Shown: piece after piece, positions 1 through 6,092 of the stretch
Layout: every line of letters begins with the position of its first letter
How positions within the stretch are numbered: the first letter of the stretch is position 1
The notes under the pieces: model-generated
What the model was told of the DNA's origin: nothing
Database searches by the model: none
What the model saw: the letters and a program-made list of their open reading frames with translations, nothing else
Source of the DNA: Desulfobulbaceae bacterium UBA5628
Lineage (GTDB): Bacteria > Desulfobacterota > Desulfobulbia > Desulfobulbales > Desulfurivibrionaceae
Direction: 5' to 3'
Assembly (NCBI GenBank): GCA_002421565.1
Contig: DIKC01000077.1
Coordinates: 1-8,665, forward strand
DNA: 8,665 nt
Translations under genes and position numbers: made by a program

Positions 1-1129
1 TTAACTCAAAACGGGAACCGCTGGCTTGGAGCAAGCCGAGTTCGCGGTCAACCTGGTTAATGACCTCAGATATGGCGTGTTGTTCTTTCACAGGCGGAAC
101 CGGGAGTCGCATGAAGGAAAAATCTCCGTAACTGATTTGCTTCCCATCGCGGATTCCAATTGTGGCGATCGCCAAGCGTTGAATAAATTCCGGTGACTTG
201 AAATAGTGACGATAGAAGTCGTCTGAAACATCCACCTTTGCGCGAATGACATGATATGCAGGGCTGACGAGCCCACGGTGCCGGGAATATTCCAACCCAC
301 CTTGGAAGGAGCGGAGGCTGATCACAAAATCGCCGGGCTTGACCAATTTATAGGTGTGGGTTTTTTCCTGATCCATGTTGATTTTACGATCAAGGCTATC
401 GCGGGGGACGACACCTTCATCCTGCGTGACCGATAAGACTGTCTCGCCAGATCGGTTCTTCCTGGAAATATTCTGAAAAATCTCTTCGGTCTTAGGGCGT
501 TGCCACCCTTTAGGGAGATTATCCCCAACGGCAGGTTTACCAAACCCGGGCAGGCGGCGTTTGCCGGTGAGGAGTTGTTGCATGAGCCCCTTGCGGCACA
601 ACCGTTTTTCGGTAAGCAGGCGTTCGGTGAGGTCGATGGCGCGGTCCCACGCAAGAAGCACTGCGGCAATTTTCTCTTGCTCTTGGAATGGTGGAACATC
701 AAGAGGTAGTGGCCTGAGAACTTCGAGGTTGATGTTTTTTTGAGCATTTTGGGGAGCAAGCCTTTCTAATGTTTCCTTTTTGTTTTGCAGGCAATAGCGG
801 AGCCAATCAATGCAAATTCCATTTTTGGCCTGAGCTACAACAAGGCTGTCCGGACAAGCAAAATCAAAATCAACCTGGGCTACGTCTCCAATATTTGCCG
901 CAATTGTTATTGCGAGCGATCCTCTTGGGAACAACTTACTTACGGATAATCCCTCAGTGTTAAGGGTTTGGATGTAACTGCGAACAAACCCGGTACTCTT
1001 GGCAACGTCCCCTGTTTGGATGAAAGGAATATCGCCACCATAGTATTTCGGATCATTTCTTGGGCGGGCGGAAAATTTACCCCGTTGGACTGATGCCACT
1101 TCTTCCAGAGAGAAAGTTGGCCACTTCAT
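1..1129 (-). CDS. hsdS: Type I restriction-modification specificity subunit HsdS (3' end cut by window edge)
   Basis: The S subunit recognises the bipartite DNA target and positions the HsdM and HsdR subunits. I translated the minus strand from the ATG at 1129-1127 and found 376 uninterrupted codons to position 2, so the gene is intact here and only its C-terminus lies outside the window. The layout is the classic two-target-domain one: TRD1 at about residues 1-145, a central conserved helix region at about 146-195 (PPFQEQEKIAAVLLAWD, then KGLMQQLLTGKRRLPGF), TRD2 at about 205-342, and the start of the distal conserved region (LPVPPVKEQHAISEVINQVD, 342-361). Related S proteins usually run 400-430 residues, so roughly 25-50 are missing. 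The start overlaps the rhuM stop as ATGA, and an AGAGGGG ribosome site lies 6 bases upstream, inside the rhuM end. Base composition looks lower in GC than in hsdM and rhuM, as is common in exchangeable TRDs. The recognised DNA sequence cannot be read from this. Confidence 0.93.
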   Translation of the reverse strand, partial: MKWPTFSLEEVASVQRGKFSARPRNDPKYYGGDIPFIQTGDVAKSTGFVRSYIQTLNTEGLSVSKLFPRGSLAITIAANIGDVAQVDFDFACPDSLVVAQAKNGICIDWLRYCLQNKKETLERLAPQNAQKNINLEVLRPLPLDVPPFQEQEKIAAVLLAWDRAIDLTERLLTEKRLCRKGLMQQLLTGKRRLPGFGKPAVGDNLPKGWQRPKTEEIFQNISRKNRSGETVLSVTQDEGVVPRDSLDRKINMDQEKTHTYKLVKPGDFVISLRSFQGGLEYSRHRGLVSPAYHVIRAKVDVSDDFYRHYFKSPEFIQRLAIATIGIRDGKQISYGDFSFMRLPVPPVKEQHAISEVINQVDRELGLLQASGSRFEL

Positions 1130-2202
1130 TTTTTTCCCCTCTGCTTTTTCCCAATTGCCTTCACCCCTACCATTGCTTGCGTCGCCTTCACCACCCGGTC
1201 AAAGTCCGACTCGATCTTCTGGGTCCGGTTGAACTCGGCGTATTCGGCCAGGGCTTTGTCAGCGGCCTGGGCCTTACTGATCCGGCCTTTGTCGGTCAGC
1301 AGCCGGTATTCGTTGAAGGTCAAGAATCTGTCCACCGCCTCGGCCATGTCGGACATGGTCATGCGCACCCGGTTTTCGATGATGTTCTCGATGTGGTCGA
1401 AGAAGCCGGAGATGGTGCGCTCCAGCCGCTTGATCTCCGCCTCGCTCAGGTAGTTCTTGGCCACCGTCACATCCGAGGCCAGCACCCGGCCGTGGGGGGC
1501 GTTCTTCCAGGTGAGCAGCCCCATGCAGGGAGCGTTGCGGTCGGCCTTGGCGTGGATGATCTCGGCGGCGGTTCGGCCGGTGATGGCGTAGTGAAACTTG
1601 TTCTGGATCATGGCGTAGAAGTTCTGGGTGATCTCCGCCTTGGGGTCGTAGTCGATGCTGCATTCGGCGAAGATGTCGGTGACCTGCTGGTAGATGCGGC
1701 GCTCGCTGGCCCGGATGGAACGGACCCGCTCCAGCAGTTCCAGGAAGTAATCTTCGCCGAAGACCTGCTTGCCCTGCTTGAGGCGCTCGTCGTCCAGCAC
1801 GAAGCCTTTTTTGATGTACTCCTTGAGAATCCCGGTGGCCCATATCCGGAACTGGGTGGCGCGCCGGGAGCTGACCCGGTAGCCGACGGCGATAATGGCG
1901 TCGAGGTTGTAGAAATTGGTTTCGTAATTCTTGCCGTCGGCGGCAGTTGTAAAGAATTTCTTTACAACTGAATCCGGGTCCAACTCCTCTTCGGCAAAGA
2001 TTTTTTTCAAGTGCTGGCCGATGTTCTGCTTGGTTGTCTGAAACAATTCAGCCATCAATTGCTGGGTCAACCAGAGGGTTTCGCCATGGACCAATACCCG
2101 GACATGGACCTTTTCATCATCGCCGACATAGAGCAGGAAAGGCGTTTCCGCCGAAGCCGGCGGCTGGGCCGGGAGCGCTGGGGGCGTGGTCTTCTTTCTC
2201 AT
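1126..2202 (-). CDS. rhuM: RhuM-family protein (virulence RhuM, DUF-type) within the restriction-modification operon
   Basis: This 358-residue protein matches the RhuM family, named for a Salmonella pathogenicity island 3 gene and often found between hsdM and hsdS. Its molecular function is not established. Hallmarks visible are a helix-turn-helix-like N-terminal segment (LWLTQQLMAELFQTTKQNI, about residues 43-61), the block NFYNLDAIIAVGYRVSSRRA (about 96-115) followed by FRIWATGILKEYIKKGF (118-134), and a C-terminal part with AAEIIHAKADRNAP and VAKNYLSEAEIKRLE. There is no signal peptide or membrane segment, so it should be cytosolic. I chose the ATG at 2202-2200 over the one at 2223. The former forms an ATGA overlap with the hsdM stop and has AAGGAG 8 bases upstream, as expected for coupled translation. 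The latter would force a 25-base overlap. The C-terminus is lysine-rich because it also encodes the hsdS ribosome site. A DNA-binding or regulatory role for the neighbouring modification system is inference. Confidence 0.9.
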   Translation of the reverse strand: MRKKTTPPALPAQPPASAETPFLLYVGDDEKVHVRVLVHGETLWLTQQLMAELFQTTKQNIGQHLKKIFAEEELDPDSVVKKFFTTAADGKNYETNFYNLDAIIAVGYRVSSRRATQFRIWATGILKEYIKKGFVLDDERLKQGKQVFGEDYFLELLERVRSIRASERRIYQQVTDIFAECSIDYDPKAEITQNFYAMIQNKFHYAITGRTAAEIIHAKADRNAPCMGLLTWKNAPHGRVLASDVTVAKNYLSEAEIKRLERTISGFFDHIENIIENRVRMTMSDMAEAVDRFLTFNEYRLLTDKGRISKAQAADKALAEYAEFNRTQKIESDFDRVVKATQAMVGVKAIGKKQRGKK

Positions 2203-3716
2203 AGGCCCAACTCCTTCAGGCACTTGGCCATCTCCCCCCGCACCTGATCGAGTTCCGTTTCCAGGGCTTCGATGCGTTGCTGAACGGCGGCGATATCCAC
2301 TTCCTCTTCTTCCTCGAAGGTATCCACATAACGGGGGATGTTGAGATTGTAATCGTTTTCCGCGATTTCCTCACGGCTGGCCACGTAAGCATATTTGTCG
2401 CTGGTCTCGCGCTTGCGGTAGGTTTCGATAATCTTGGCGACTTCCACCTCTTCCCGGAGTTTGTTCTGGTTCTTGTTCTGCTCGAACTCGCGGCTGGCAT
2501 CAATGAAGAGCACATCGGTCCGCTCGCCCCGGTCGCGGCGAAAGACAAGAATGGCGGCCGGAATGCCGGTGCCGAAAAAGCAGTTGGCGGGCAGGCCGAT
2601 AACCGCATCAAGCAGGTTCTCTTCGATCAGCGCCTTTCTGATCCGGCCCTCGGCCCCACCCCGGAAGAGTACCCCGTGGGGGACAATGACCCCCACCCGG
2701 CCACTGTTCTCGGTGGTGGTTTCGATCATGTGGCTGATGAAGGCGTAATCACCCTTGGACTTGGGCGGCACTCCCCGGTGCCAACGGTTATGGTGCTTGG
2801 CCTCTTCGCCCTCCTTGTCGGCCCCCCATTTGTCGAGGCTAAAAGGCGGATTGGCCACGACCACCTCAAACTTCATTAGCTTGTCGCCCTCGATGAGCTT
2901 GGGCTCAAGTAAGGTATCGCCCCATTCGATCCGGGGGCCATCCTCGTTGTGGAGGAACATGTTCATCATGGCCAGCGCCCAGGTGGAGCTGATCGCCTCC
3001 TGCCCGAACAGAGAGTAATTGTGGGAGCCGTGGGTTTCCCGCACATGGGTGGCGCATTTGAGCAGTAGCGAACCGGAGCCGCAGGTGGGATCACAGATGC
3101 GCTCACCGGGTTTGGGGTCGAGAAGCTTGGCCAGGAGGGTGGAGACCTCGGGCGGAGTATAGAACTCGCCCGCTTTCTTGCCCGCCCCGGCGGCAAAACG
3201 GCCGATGAGATATTCGTAGGCATTGCCGATGACATCGAGGCTGCCGATTCGCGAAGGCCGCAAGTCAAGGCGCTTGTCGGCAAAATCCTCCAGTACATGC
3301 TTGAGGATATGGTTGCGTTTCTTGGTATTGCCGAGCCTGGACTCGGAATTGAAATCGATGTTGCGAAAGACATTGGCCAGCTTGGCCTTGTTGGCCAGCT
3401 CCACCTGCTCCAGGGCGATGTTGATCAATTCCCCGAGGTTCGCGGCCTCGCGATTGTTGAAGAGGTGGTAGAAACTCGACTCCGACGGCAGTACGAACCG
3501 CTCGCGCTGCATCCGCCGCCGGATGCGCTCCTCATCGTCTCCGTATTGCTTGCGGTAGGTATCGTAATGGTCCTGCCAGACATCGGAAATGTACTTGAGG
3601 AACAACATAGTCAGGATGTATTCCTTGTACTCGGTGGAGTCCACCGTGCCCCGGAGCGAATCGCAGGCGCGCCAGAGAATATCGTTGATTTCCTGTTGGG
3701 ATACCTGGGGGCTCAT
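2199..3716 (-). CDS. hsdM: Type I restriction-modification DNA methyltransferase subunit HsdM (N6-adenine)
   Basis: HsdM transfers a methyl group from S-adenosylmethionine to adenine N6 in the sequence chosen by HsdS, and also forms the M2S core of the restriction complex. The 505-residue protein has the family's normal length and order. There is a helical N-terminal HsdM_N domain (residues 1-155), GEFYTPPEV at 183-191 which belongs to the cofactor-binding region, motif I DPTCGSGSLLL at 209-219, and catalytic motif IV NPPF at 289-292. The remaining target-proximal region holds the conserved GDYAFISHM and GVIVPHGVLFRGGAEGRIR. The C-terminus (about 455-505) is acidic and heptad-like (EEEEEVDIAAVQQRIEALETELDQVRGEM), a probable coiled coil for contact with S. 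The start overlaps the upstream S-like gene as ATGA, with AGGAG 5 bases before it. The stop overlaps rhuM in the same way. No damage to any catalytic motif was seen. Confidence 0.97.
   Translation of the reverse strand: MSPQVSQQEINDILWRACDSLRGTVDSTEYKEYILTMLFLKYISDVWQDHYDTYRKQYGDDEERIRRRMQRERFVLPSESSFYHLFNNREAANLGELINIALEQVELANKAKLANVFRNIDFNSESRLGNTKKRNHILKHVLEDFADKRLDLRPSRIGSLDVIGNAYEYLIGRFAAGAGKKAGEFYTPPEVSTLLAKLLDPKPGERICDPTCGSGSLLLKCATHVRETHGSHNYSLFGQEAISSTWALAMMNMFLHNEDGPRIEWGDTLLEPKLIEGDKLMKFEVVVANPPFSLDKWGADKEGEEAKHHNRWHRGVPPKSKGDYAFISHMIETTTENSGRVGVIVPHGVLFRGGAEGRIRKALIEENLLDAVIGLPANCFFGTGIPAAILVFRRDRGERTDVLFIDASREFEQNKNQNKLREEVEVAKIIETYRKRETSDKYAYVASREEIAENDYNLNIPRYVDTFEEEEEVDIAAVQQRIEALETELDQVRGEMAKCLKELGL
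2211..2216 (-). promoter_or_regulatory. Ribosome binding site that fixes the rhuM start
   Basis: AAGGAG on the minus strand lies inside the last codons of hsdM, 8 bases before the ATG at 2202-2200. It supports that start over the in-frame ATG at 2223 and indicates translation coupled to hsdM. Confidence 0.7.
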
Positions 3717-4321
3717 TTTCTCTCCTGTTCGCTGTAGAATTTCTCAATAAGTTCTTTTCCGGCAAGACGCTGGAGCGTTATGGATTCGTCAAACAACTGT
3801 TGCCGTAATCGCCGTTCCCGGTTCTGGAGCCGCCACAGGTCGGCAATACGGTGTTGGCCGGCCATTTCCGGCAGAGGGATATTAATTTCCATAAAGCCCT
3901 TGCGCGGGATGGTCGGCGTCCCGGCCCCGGTGCGCAGTGCCGTAAGCTGCGCCTCAATTTGAGACTGCTCCAGGCACCATACCAGGTATTCCGGCACAAC
4001 GTTGGGACGAAGGCTAAGGATAAAAAAGATGGCCGGAGCCACGGTGGCATCGGGAACCGTGTCGATAAGAATCGGATAGGTGAGGGTGCCGCGCGAGAGA
4101 TAAAGGATATCCCCCGGTTTCAGAAGGTAGCGGCTCAGATCCCGCTCCGATTTGATACGGAGGCGGTGTTCTTCCTTATAGATGTAAGGCTCACCTTGAG
4201 TCAGGTGCTTCCCCATCACCACCTGCCAGGTGCCTCCCGGTTCATCCCGAAGCGCAGCCAGGGTAGAGAAACCGGGCAGGACCTCGGCGCAATCCATGAT
4301 TTTAACAATCTGCGTCTTCAT
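3713..4321 (-). CDS. Half-size, single-TRD HsdS-like protein
   Basis: This 202-residue protein looks like one half of a type I specificity subunit: a single target recognition domain followed by one conserved helix. The N-terminal 135 residues resemble a TRD, with LLKPGDILYLSRGT at 66-79, where S proteins commonly carry a KPGD(I/V)L turn. The segment TPTIPRKGFMEINIPLPEMAGQHRIADL (135-162) is the usual TRD exit and the start of the conserved region. It ends in a charged helix (RLQNRERRLRQQLFDESITLQRLAGKELIEKF). The second TRD and second conserved region are absent, though the frame is clean and the length coherent, so it is not an obvious fragment. It is the first intact gene of the operon, with its stop overlapping the hsdM start as ATGA. 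Half-S proteins can dimerise to form a complete specificity subunit. It might alternatively be an accessory or regulatory S paralogue. The ribosome site is weak (AAGGAT 11 bases upstream), so the exact start is less certain. Confidence 0.82.
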   Translation of the reverse strand: MKTQIVKIMDCAEVLPGFSTLAALRDEPGGTWQVVMGKHLTQGEPYIYKEEHRLRIKSERDLSRYLLKPGDILYLSRGTLTYPILIDTVPDATVAPAIFFILSLRPNVVPEYLVWCLEQSQIEAQLTALRTGAGTPTIPRKGFMEINIPLPEMAGQHRIADLWRLQNRERRLRQQLFDESITLQRLAGKELIEKFYSEQERK

Positions 4322-4339
4322 GGTCCTGCCCGATCCTTA

Positions 4340-4606
4340 TCAGGAATTACAGATGGGTTGATATTTGGCGATCAGATCGCGCTCAATGGCAAGGCGTTCT
4401 TGCTCGGCACTCACCACCAGAACACCTATGTGGGTTCTACCGTTTCGATCAAAGCACTGCTGTTTATGGTGGTCGTCGAAACGTTCGCTCAGATCGCCGG
4501 TTTGCCCAACATAAAGTATCTGATAATTACCGTTTTGCCTTTTGGCATCACCACAACACCGAGGACTTCGATTGCTACCGGGCGCAAGCCTGAGCCGGTT
4601 GAGGCC
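4340..4606 (-). pseudogene. GIY-YIG-type nuclease remnant lacking a start codon
   Basis: Reading the minus strand from just after the stop at 4609-4607 to the TGA at 4342-4340 gives 88 residues. They contain a convincing GIY-YIG C-terminal part: NYQILYVGQTGDLSERFDDH (the YVG being the second signature, followed by the conserved arginine), then HKQQCFDRNGRTHIGVLVV, and AIERDLIAKYQPICNS with the conserved glutamate and terminal asparagine. No ATG, GTG or TTG exists in this frame after the upstream stop, and the first signature (GIY/GVY) is not found in frame. A GGTGTT (Gly-Val) pair lies in another frame just upstream (4555-4560), so a small deletion or a recombination breakpoint may have broken the gene. 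GIY-YIG domains cut DNA. Its stop lies 18 bases before the half-size S gene, suggesting the intact ancestor was the first gene of the operon. The coding identity of residues upstream of about 4550 is doubtful. Confidence 0.72.
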
Positions 4607-4609
4607 TCA
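4600..4609. repeat. 10-bp perfect palindrome beside the terminator
   Basis: TGAGGCCTCA reads the same on both strands and sits immediately before the terminator stem. It may be part of a longer structured RNA, a protein site, or chance. Nothing further supports a function. Confidence 0.4.
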
Positions 4610-4610
4610 C

Positions 4611-4634
4611 CCGGCGACCATCGCCGGTTTTTTT
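4611..4634 (+). terminator. Rho-independent terminator, plus strand, with no plus-strand gene upstream
   Basis: A perfect 7-bp stem, CCGGCGA and TCGCCGG, closes a 3-base CCA loop and is followed directly by seven T residues. This is a textbook intrinsic terminator for rightward transcription. On the minus strand the stem is preceded by A residues and followed by GTGAGG, so it should not stop leftward transcription into the restriction-modification operon. No rightward gene ends before it, so it is either left over from a gene displaced at the island boundary, or serves to block antisense RNA coming out of the operon. Confidence 0.8.
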
Positions 4635-4646
4635 AAGGCTGTGCGT

Positions 4647-4677
4647 ATTATATAATGACAAAATCTATTTTTATCAA
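4647..4677 (-). promoter_or_regulatory. Candidate sigma70 promoter of the restriction-modification operon
   Basis: On the minus strand TTGATA (4677-4672, five of six consensus bases) is followed after 19 bases by TATAAT (4652-4647, full consensus). The spacing is longer than the ideal 17. It is well placed upstream of all the leftward genes, in the most AT-rich part of the window, and overlaps the outer arm of the inverted repeat at 4655-4713. A leftward transcript from about 4640 would include the hairpin at 4611-4627 in its leader. Random AT-rich sequence also yields such matches, so this is moderate evidence only. Confidence 0.42.
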
Positions 4678-4713
4678 TGGGCAACCTATTAAAAATATAT
4701 AGGTTATTGTCAT
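4655..4713. repeat. Nested AT-rich inverted repeat in the divergent spacer
   Basis: Outer arms ATGACAA (4655-4661) and TTGTCAT (4707-4713) enclose inner arms AACCTAT (4683-4689) and ATAGGTT (4699-4705); a CAAT/ATTG pair (4675-4678, 4706-4709) adds further complementarity. The structure lies between the two divergent operons and overlaps the leftward promoter candidate, so an operator or a mobile-element end are both possible. The stretch from 4635 to 4740 is much richer in A and T than the genes on either side. No open reading frame of note is in it. Confidence 0.5.
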
Positions 4714-4773
4714 ACATATTTAGAAAACAAGATATTGTCTCCGCCCGCGACTAAAAGACCAGCGGGATTTTCC

Positions 4774-4802
4774 TTGCCTGAAAAGCGCCATTTTCGTATA
4801 CT
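4774..4802 (+). promoter_or_regulatory. Probable sigma70 promoter of the gap-rimI-pgk-tpiA operon
   Basis: TTGCCT (4774-4779, four of six consensus bases) and TATACT (4797-4802, five of six) are separated by the ideal 17 bases. The predicted start near 4809 gives a leader of about 70 bases before the gap ATG. Arms CGCCATT (4786-4792) and AATGGCG (4818-4824) flank the -10 element and the predicted start, which is a possible operator arrangement. It is the best-spaced rightward promoter I could find in the gene-free stretch between the two operons. Confidence 0.55.
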
Positions 4803-4880
4803 TGCGGTTCCGCGGGCAATGGCGACCGGCCCGGCCCGCGTCCTTTTCCCATCCATTCCAGACGAAGGAGATCGGCAACG

Positions 4881-6089
4881 ATGAAATTAGGGATCAACGG
4901 CCTCGGCCGGATCGGCAAACTTTCTCTCTGGCACCATGTGTCCCGCCAGTACTTCTCCGAAATCGTGGTCAATGTCGGCCGCGAGGTAGGCACTTCCCTT
5001 ATCGACATTGCGTCCTGCATCGAGCGGGACAGCACTTACGGCCACTTGGGGCAATACCTCCACGGCTGCAAAGGCCCGTTGCGGGTGATTGAAAACCTCA
5101 ACGAAGCCGCCGGCGGCATGACCGTGAACGGGGTGCCGCTGAAAATCCTGCGCCAGTCCCGCAATCCCCAGGGGATCGCCTGGCAGGCCAACGGGGTACG
5201 GCTGGTGGTGGACACCACCGGTGCCTTCACCGACCCCACCGCCGACGCCGATGCGCCCCGGGGCGCCTTGCGCGGCCATCTCCAGGCCGGGGCCGAACGG
5301 GTGCTGCTCTCCGCCCCCTTCAAGATCAAGCAAAAGGGGCTTGAGATGCCGCCGGACGCGGTGACCACGGTGATGGGGATCAACGATACCGATTATGATC
5401 CGGCCCGCCATATCCTGGTATCCGCCGCCTCCTGCACCACCACCTGCCTTTCCTTCATGATCAAGCCGCTACTCGATGCCCTGGGGGCGGACAAGTTTCT
5501 CAGCGCCTCAATGGTCACGGTTCACGCCGCCACCGGCAGCCAGCAGGTGCTGGATCGGCTGCCCACCGGCGGCGCCACCGATCTTCGCAAAAACCGGGGG
5601 ATTTTGAACAACATCATCCTTACCTCCACCGGTGCCGCCAAGGCCCTGCCCCTGGTGATCCCGGAAATGAAGCGGATCGGCTTCATCGCCGAATCGGTGC
5701 GGATTCCCACCACCACCGGCTCGCTGATCATCCTGGTGCTGAACCTCCAGGACAGCCTGGAAAACCCGATCAAGCGAGAGATGGTCAATTCCATCTATCG
5801 TGAATTCGGCAAAAACTCGCCCTACCTGATCTACTCCGACGAGCAGAATGTTTCCTGCGACGTGATCGGAGTGCCGGCCGCCGCCACCATCATCGAGGGC
5901 GCCGAAACCCACACCCGCACCGCCACCGTGGGGGTCAACCTGGGCCAATTCCACTGCGCCGGGGCGCCGGAGCGGATCGAAATCCCGATCACCCAGGCGG
6001 TGATTTACGGCTGGTACGACAACGAACTGGGCAGCTACACCAACATGCTCGGCGATCGCACCGTCACCATGGCCGAACAGATGATCTGA
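4881..6089 (+). CDS. gap: Glyceraldehyde-3-phosphate dehydrogenase, long divergent form
   Basis: Gap oxidises glyceraldehyde 3-phosphate with inorganic phosphate and a nicotinamide cofactor to 1,3-bisphosphoglycerate, in glycolysis and, in reverse, gluconeogenesis. Visible are the Rossmann start INGLGRIGK (5-13), the catalytic cysteine C185 in SAASCTTTC (181-189), the catalytic histidine H215 in MVTVHAATG (211-219), TSTGAAKA (248-255), the phosphate-site arginine R274 in SVRIP, and WYDNE (378-382). At 402 residues it is about 65 longer than usual (330-340). Extra length lies mainly at 33-38, about 58-80 and 118-130, and towards the C-terminus. The usual Asn in SCTTNC is Thr188, and the usual cofactor-selecting Asp after Val-Asn is Val32 (VNVGR), hinting at changed NAD/NADP preference (inference). 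AAGGAG lies 10 bases before the ATG. It leads an operon with rimI, pgk and tpiA, which supports the glycolytic role. Confidence 0.93.
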   Translation: MKLGINGLGRIGKLSLWHHVSRQYFSEIVVNVGREVGTSLIDIASCIERDSTYGHLGQYLHGCKGPLRVIENLNEAAGGMTVNGVPLKILRQSRNPQGIAWQANGVRLVVDTTGAFTDPTADADAPRGALRGHLQAGAERVLLSAPFKIKQKGLEMPPDAVTTVMGINDTDYDPARHILVSAASCTTTCLSFMIKPLLDALGADKFLSASMVTVHAATGSQQVLDRLPTGGATDLRKNRGILNNIILTSTGAAKALPLVIPEMKRIGFIAESVRIPTTTGSLIILVLNLQDSLENPIKREMVNSIYREFGKNSPYLIYSDEQNVSCDVIGVPAAATIIEGAETHTRTATVGVNLGQFHCAGAPERIEIPITQAVIYGWYDNELGSYTNMLGDRTVTMAEQMI

Positions 6090-6092
6090 GCG

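Noticed and set aside
1..3. TTA at the left edge, which could be read as the minus-strand stop of hsdS
   Set aside because: It is out of frame. Translating from the ATG at 1129 places codon boundaries at 2-4, read as Leu, so the gene continues past the window edge.
88..759. Short minus-strand open frames that would make hsdS look broken
   Set aside because: They are in other frames. Codon-by-codon translation from 1129 gives one continuous S protein with both TRDs and conserved regions.
1060..1971. A 303-codon plus-strand open frame opposite rhuM
   Set aside because: It is the antisense shadow of a recognised coding gene, rich in Gly, Val, Leu and Asp with no family features and no ribosome site or operon context.
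2200..2223. Upstream ATG at 2223 as the rhuM start
   Set aside because: It would add seven residues and overlap hsdM by 25 bases, while the ATG at 2202 has a ribosome site and the ATGA overlap seen elsewhere in the operon.
3851..4636. A 261-codon plus-strand open frame ending just beyond the orphan terminator
   Set aside because: It is antisense to the half-S and GIY-YIG segments, both recognised, and its stop lies after the T run, so it does not fit a real gene ending before the terminator.
4744..4771. CCCGC/GCGGG hairpin followed by ATTTT as a second terminator
   Set aside because: Only a 5-bp stem, a 13-base loop and a broken T run, and it is not placed at the end of a gene.
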